Shown here: positions 50,678 to 52,292 of the stretch, piece after piece | How the letters are laid out: each line of letters opens with the position of its first letter | How positions within the stretch are numbered: position 1 is the first letter of the stretch | Source of the DNA: CAZEHS01 sp964511875 | Lineage (GTDB): Bacteria; Bacillota; Clostridia; Peptostreptococcales; Acidaminobacteraceae | Direction of reading: 5' to 3' | DNA length: 52,292 nucleotides | Assembly (NCBI GenBank): GCA_964511875.1 | Contig: CAZEHS010000012.1 | Coordinates: 1 to 52,292, forward strand | The notes under the pieces: generated by a model | The model's database searches: none | Seen by the model: the letters and a program-made list of their open reading frames with translations, nothing else | Told to the model about the DNA's origin: nothing | Made by a program: the position numbers and the translations under genes

Positions 50678-51430
50678 ATGAATCCATACGATGTATTGGC
50701 AGGATGGTATGATGAACTGATGGGGGAAGTCCCATATGAGCAGTGGGCAAAAAGGATTCTCCGAACTCTGGATTCAATGGGTCATCAGCCGAGGCGTATA
50801 CTTGAGTTTGCCTGTGGGACAGGCCGCATCACGGAGCATCTTCTTGATGCCGGTCACTGGGTGACAGGAGTGGATCTGTCTGAAGCCATGCTGCAGGAGG
50901 CTCAGACTAATCTGGGTAAGCATTCGGGGAAACTGAGGCTGATTGCCTCGAACATGCTTGATTTCACTACCAGTGAAAAATACGATGCGATACTATCAGT
51001 CTGTGACGGCTTCAATTATCTGGCATCGCTCAATGATCTAGAAAACATGCTCAGGAAATGCTCTTTACTCTGCAAACCGGGGGGACTTATCCTATTCGAC
51101 CTGAGCTCTGACTGGAAATTCATAAATTACCTTAAGGATACGGTGATTGCAGAAAACCATGAGGATATGGCCTTCATATGGGAAAATCAATATGATGAAT
51201 CACAGAGAGTCCTGACGTTCGATCTGACATTCTTCATAAAACAGGGCTCCCTCTTCAGACGGGAAACGGAGCATCATATCCAAAGGGCTCATAGTCCTCA
51301 GGAAATCGAAGAGATATGCAATAAACTGGATATGACGCTGGAAGGTATTTACGATGGGTATTCGAATGAACCTGTCAGAAAAGACAGTGAACGTTTTCAC
51401 TGCATAATCAGAACGGGAGGATTAAAATGA
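50678..51430 (+). CDS. Class I SAM-dependent methyltransferase
   Basis: A 250-residue methyltransferase. It begins YDVLAGWYDELMGEVPYEQWA and has the SAM-binding LEFACGTGRITEHLLDAG near residue 41. VTGVDLSEAMLQEA is near residue 65, and YDAILSVCDGFNYL near residue 103. LLCKPGGLILFDLSS completes the fold near residue 130. The acceptor is unknown. AGGGG precedes the start, 12 bases after the CPBP gene. The stop shares ATGA with hslO, so these two are coupled. Confidence 0.9.
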   Translation: MNPYDVLAGWYDELMGEVPYEQWAKRILRTLDSMGHQPRRILEFACGTGRITEHLLDAGHWVTGVDLSEAMLQEAQTNLGKHSGKLRLIASNMLDFTTSEKYDAILSVCDGFNYLASLNDLENMLRKCSLLCKPGGLILFDLSSDWKFINYLKDTVIAENHEDMAFIWENQYDESQRVLTFDLTFFIKQGSLFRRETEHHIQRAHSPQEIEEICNKLDMTLEGIYDGYSNEPVRKDSERFHCIIRTGGLK

Positions 51431-52292
51431 AAGATCATTATATCAGAGGTGTTGCGGGTAACAGCAGTGTCCGTTTCATCCTCGTCAGTTCAACGGATCT
51501 CGTGGAAAAAGCCAGAAGCCTCCATGATACATCTCCGGTAGCGACAGCGGCGCTTGGCCGTGTCCTTACTGCAACCTCAATGATGGGTCTGATGATGAAA
51601 GACAAAGGTTCAGTGAGTTTTCAAATCAAGGGAGGCAATCTGATCCGCAGTATTTTTGCTTCTGCCTGGTCTGATGGTCGTGTCAAAGGCTACATTTCCG
51701 ATCCTCAGGTGCATCTTCCATCCAATAACAAGGGAAAGCTGGATGTCGGCGGTGCAATCGGGACAGACGGAGAAATGATCGTCATCCGCGATTTCGGGAT
51801 GAAAGAACCCTATGTAGGGAGGAGTGCTCTGGTTTCAGGTGAAATCGCCGAGGATCTGGTTCATTTCTTTGCAAATTCAGAACAACAGCCTTCTGCCATT
51901 GCCTTAGGTGTGAACATGAATGATGACGGTACGGTAAAATCAGCAGGCGGCATCATGATCCAGCCCTTGCCGGAAATCAGCGATGAGGAACTGGATGCTT
52001 TGGAGAAGGCAGTGACCTTGATGCGGCCCATGTCTGAAATGGTTGCTGAGTATGAGGATACACGCCAGATTCTTGATGAAATACTGAAAGATCTGAAATG
52101 GGAGTCATTGGATGAAGGGGATGTGTTTTTCGAGTGCGACTGCAGCCGTGATCGTATAGAAAAGGCACTTGTAAGCATGGGCCAGGAAGAATTGGATCTC
52201 TTGATCAAGGAAGATAAGGAAGCGGAAGTGAGCTGTCATTTCTGCAATAAAAGATATCATTTCAACGAGGATGAATTGAAACGCATCTCCTT
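51427..52292 (+). CDS. hslO: Hsp33 chaperone (partial at the window edge)
   Basis: The first 288 residues of a redox-regulated chaperone; the stop lies beyond the window. It begins DHYIRGVAGNSSVRFILVSST and has KDKGSVSFQIKGGNLIRSIF near residue 58. GGIMIQPLPEISDEELDALE lies near residue 177. The redox switch is complete: Cys237 and Cys239 (ECDCS), then Cys270 and Cys273 (CHFC), which bind zinc when reduced. In oxidising stress it unfolds and holds damaged proteins. The ATG at 51427 is set by GGAGG and lies in the preceding stop. Confidence 0.95.
   Translation, partial: MKDHYIRGVAGNSSVRFILVSSTDLVEKARSLHDTSPVATAALGRVLTATSMMGLMMKDKGSVSFQIKGGNLIRSIFASAWSDGRVKGYISDPQVHLPSNNKGKLDVGGAIGTDGEMIVIRDFGMKEPYVGRSALVSGEIAEDLVHFFANSEQQPSAIALGVNMNDDGTVKSAGGIMIQPLPEISDEELDALEKAVTLMRPMSEMVAEYEDTRQILDEILKDLKWESLDEGDVFFECDCSRDRIEKALVSMGQEELDLLIKEDKEAEVSCHFCNKRYHFNEDELKRIS

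Overview
This window looks like the chromosome of an anaerobic Gram-positive bacterium of the class Clostridia (Bacillota). The grounds are strong AGGAGG-type ribosome sites, several TTG and GTG starts, a T-box leader on valS, the oxygen-independent (cbi) cobalamin route behind a cobalamin riboswitch, a DUF4364 gene, a DapH-type lysine operon, a lysine-free sulfur-relay operon and a sigma-54 activator. I cannot name the genus. I saw no rRNA, tRNA, CRISPR array, transposase or phage gene.

Layout. 1-1.6 kb: end of an acyl-CoA-ligase-like gene, a histidine phosphatase and two small proteins, closed by a terminator. 1.76-4.24 kb: a sulfur-trafficking operon (TusA-like, DsrE2-like, NifS-like, IscU fused to a DUF59-like domain). 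The NifS-like protein has lost the PLP lysine but kept the loop cysteine. 4.37-8.7 kb: DUF4846 lipoprotein, radical SAM protein, four-helix membrane protein, small Cys protein and a GMC-type flavoprotein carrying a ferredoxin-like Cys motif. 9.1-12 kb: a 974-residue secreted multidomain protein with a deacetylase-like core. 12.4-15.9 kb: a lipoprotein, then two PspC proteins, a LiaF-like protein and a winged-helix regulator (envelope stress). 16.0-20.8 kb: a small hypothetical gene, T-box, valS and folC. 21-23 kb: DUF4364 protein, deacetylase lipoprotein and a 47-residue membrane peptide. 23.1-31.4 kb: riboswitch-controlled cbiK-C-D-E-T-L-F-G-H-J. 31.5-35.4 kb: PAS/GGDEF/EAL protein translationally coupled to a sigma-54 activator. 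35.4-42.5 kb: rRNA methyltransferase, hydrolase, ArAE exporter, YwbE, MBL hydrolase, Qnr-like pentapeptide protein, MFS exporter and TtcA-like protein. 42.6-44.6 kb: a cysteine desulfidase gene behind a near-perfect sigma-54 promoter, then hpt. 44.7-48.3 kb (minus strand): asd-dapA-dapB-dapH. 48.6-52.3 kb: M20 amidohydrolase, CPBP protease, methyltransferase and the start of hslO.

How it fits together. Sulfur and redox chemistry recur: a sulfur-relay operon with a PLP-lysine-less NifS, a Cys-rich sigma-54 activator, and a cysteine desulfidase gene with a sigma-54 promoter. The cbi operon makes the corrin ring from sirohydrochlorin; uroporphyrinogen methylation and the amidation and lower-loop steps are not in the window. 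The lysine operon uses acetylated intermediates, and the divergent M20 gene could supply the deacetylase. Four intergenic palindromic elements, two with the same ends, sit between genes and look like a dispersed repeat family.

Most notable: the NifS-like protein without its Schiff-base lysine; a 22-residue block of valyl-tRNA synthetase that has lost an otherwise highly conserved motif; the radical SAM/GMC cluster; the sigma-54 promoter of the cysteine desulfidase gene; and the Qnr-like gene beside an efflux pump.
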